Of a stretch of 64,000 nt of DNA, positions 63,139-64,000 are shown one piece after another (within the stretch, counting starts at the first letter, position 1; each line of letters begins with the position of its first letter). Source of the stretch: Halomonas sp. CUBES01 (lineage in GTDB: Bacteria > Pseudomonadota > Gammaproteobacteria > Pseudomonadales > Halomonadaceae); the NCBI RefSeq assembly GCF_020991005.1, contig NZ_JAJLLW010000001.1, forward strand, positions 248,001 to 312,000, in the 5' to 3' direction. Position numbers and translations under genes: made by a program. The notes under the pieces are model-generated. The model saw nothing but the letters and a program-made list of their open reading frames with translations, was not told where the DNA came from and searched no databases.

Positions 63139-64000
63139 CTAGCGTTCGACCAGCGCAACGCGAGCGTTGAACCAGTTCATGAACATGGACACCAGCAAGC
63201 TGATGATCAGATAAACCGCCATGGTCATGGCAATCACCTCGATGGCCTGACCGGTCTGATTGAGCGTGGTACCGGCAAACACCGAGACCAGGTCGGGGTA
63301 GCCAATGGCGGTGGCCAGGGAAGAGTTCTTGATCAGGTTGAGATACTGGCTGGTAAGCGGCGGAATGATTACGCGCATGGCCTGGGGAATCACGACCAGA
63401 CGCAGCACCAGCTTGCGCGGCAGGCTCAGCGCCTGGGCGGCTTCCGTTTGCCCATGAGGAATGGCCTGAATGCCCGAGCGGACGATTTCGGCAATGAACG
63501 ACGCGGTGTAGATGGACAGCGCCAGCCACAGGGCTAGAAACTCGGGGATGATGGTGATGCCACCGCCAAAGTTGAAGCCGCGCAGTACCGGCATTTCCCA
63601 GGTCACCGGTACACCCGTGACGACGAGCACCAGTAGTGGAAGACCCAAAATAATCACCAGGGACATCCAGAAAACCGGCAGGCGTTTGCCGGTGGCTTCA
63701 TGGCGACGTTTATTCCAGACAATCAGCGCGATACTGGCAACGATCGCCACCACAAAAGTGGCAGGAATCAGTCCGAAGCCTGACTCGAACAGCGGCTGGG
63801 GCAGGTAGAGCCCGCGCACATTGAGAAAGATGGCCTCGCCGAACGCCATGCTTTCCCGGGCGCTGGGCAGTGCCCGCAGTACCGCGAAGTACCAGAAGAA
63901 AATCTGCAACAGCAGCGGAATATTACGGAAGGTTTCGATGTAGGCATTGGCTAGCCTGGCAATCAGCCAGTTGGGCGATAGCCGCGCGATGCCAACAATA
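63139..64000 (-). CDS. aapQ: general L-amino-acid ABC transporter permease AapQ-type (5'-truncated)
   Basis: The frame is open through the right edge of the window, so the N-terminus is missing. About 286 residues are visible, beginning IVGIARLSPNWLIARLANAY and ETFRNIPLLLQIFFWYF. The EAA loop is IQAIPHGQTEAAQALSLPRK and the end is MNWFNARVALVER. The long periplasmic insert between helices (residues with GEAIFLNVRGLYLPQPLFES) is typical of AapQ/BztB. It is followed by aapM after 15 bases. An internal TTG at 63909 should not be taken as the start. Confidence 0.92.
   Translation of the reverse strand, partial: IVGIARLSPNWLIARLANAYIETFRNIPLLLQIFFWYFAVLRALPSARESMAFGEAIFLNVRGLYLPQPLFESGFGLIPATFVVAIVASIALIVWNKRRHEATGKRLPVFWMSLVIILGLPLLVLVVTGVPVTWEMPVLRGFNFGGGITIIPEFLALWLALSIYTASFIAEIVRSGIQAIPHGQTEAAQALSLPRKLVLRLVVIPQAMRVIIPPLTSQYLNLIKNSSLATAIGYPDLVSVFAGTTLNQTGQAIEVIAMTMAVYLIISLLVSMFMNWFNARVALVER

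Overview
The window looks like a chromosomal segment of a moderately halophilic gammaproteobacterium of the Halomonas group. The strongest clue is a complete teaABCD ectoine uptake cluster at 9.7-13.3 kb. Its binding protein keeps, at the same mature positions, the ectoine-contacting residues known for Halomonas elongata TeaA. High GC, secondary transporters that depend on periplasmic binding proteins, and gammaproteobacterial gene pairs (fpr/finR, thiS-thiG-trmB, glnK-amtB) agree. I see no rRNA or tRNA gene, prophage, insertion sequence or CRISPR array. Both edges cut genes.

Layout. 0-9.5 kb: the end of an EEP-family hydrolase, a TRAP transporter resembling the 2-oxo acid/lactate type, thiD, a tandem universal stress protein, a chalcone-isomerase-like periplasmic protein, dtd, a YheS-type ABC-F ATPase and a TIGR02444 protein. 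9.5-16.8 kb: teaABCD, an FKBP isomerase, a PHB-depolymerase-like esterase, a SCO1-like copper chaperone and an AEC carrier. 16.8-18.4 kb: ldhA lies between two near-identical intergenic cassettes. Each cassette has a promoter overlapped by a Fur-box-like sequence, a 5' hairpin, a 50-nt identical core and a Rho-independent terminator. I read them as paired iron-responsive small RNAs of the RyhB/PrrF functional type. 18.5-28.3 kb: a complete aldarate (glucarate/galactarate) operon: kdgD, tctCBA, garD, gudD, a GntR regulator and ketoglutarate semialdehyde dehydrogenase. Together they can import the sugar diacids and convert them to 2-oxoglutarate.

28.3-41 kb: GST, trmB/thiG/thiS (minus strand), a DUF423 protein, a membrane chemoreceptor, a MHYT-PAS-GGDEF-EAL protein with a degenerate cyclase signature, a MerR-type promoter driving a 44-residue membrane protein plus a DUF411 metal-binding protein, a hotdog thioesterase, malate synthase G, an alpha/beta hydrolase and an FMN reductase. 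41-47.4 kb: comM, then an iron-siderophore module (fhuD-like, TonB-dependent receptor, AraC regulator) with two Fur-box-like sites, and ubiK. 47.4-51.9 kb: nitrogen control (sigma-54/NtrC-like elements, glnK-amtB-second PII), then fpr and a divergent FinR-like LysR regulator.

51.9-64 kb: two tandem Cache chemoreceptors, a host-attachment-family protein, a phnDCEE phosphonate/phosphite-type ABC transporter without any C-P lyase gene, a histidine phosphatase, a RidA protein and most of an aapQMP amino-acid ABC transporter running off the right edge. Iron control recurs: the twin RNAs, the receptor and possibly the AraC regulator all carry the same AATGA-type Fur-like element. Protein functions below are assigned from recognised family motifs and gene order. 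Regulatory sites are inferred from sequence pattern only.
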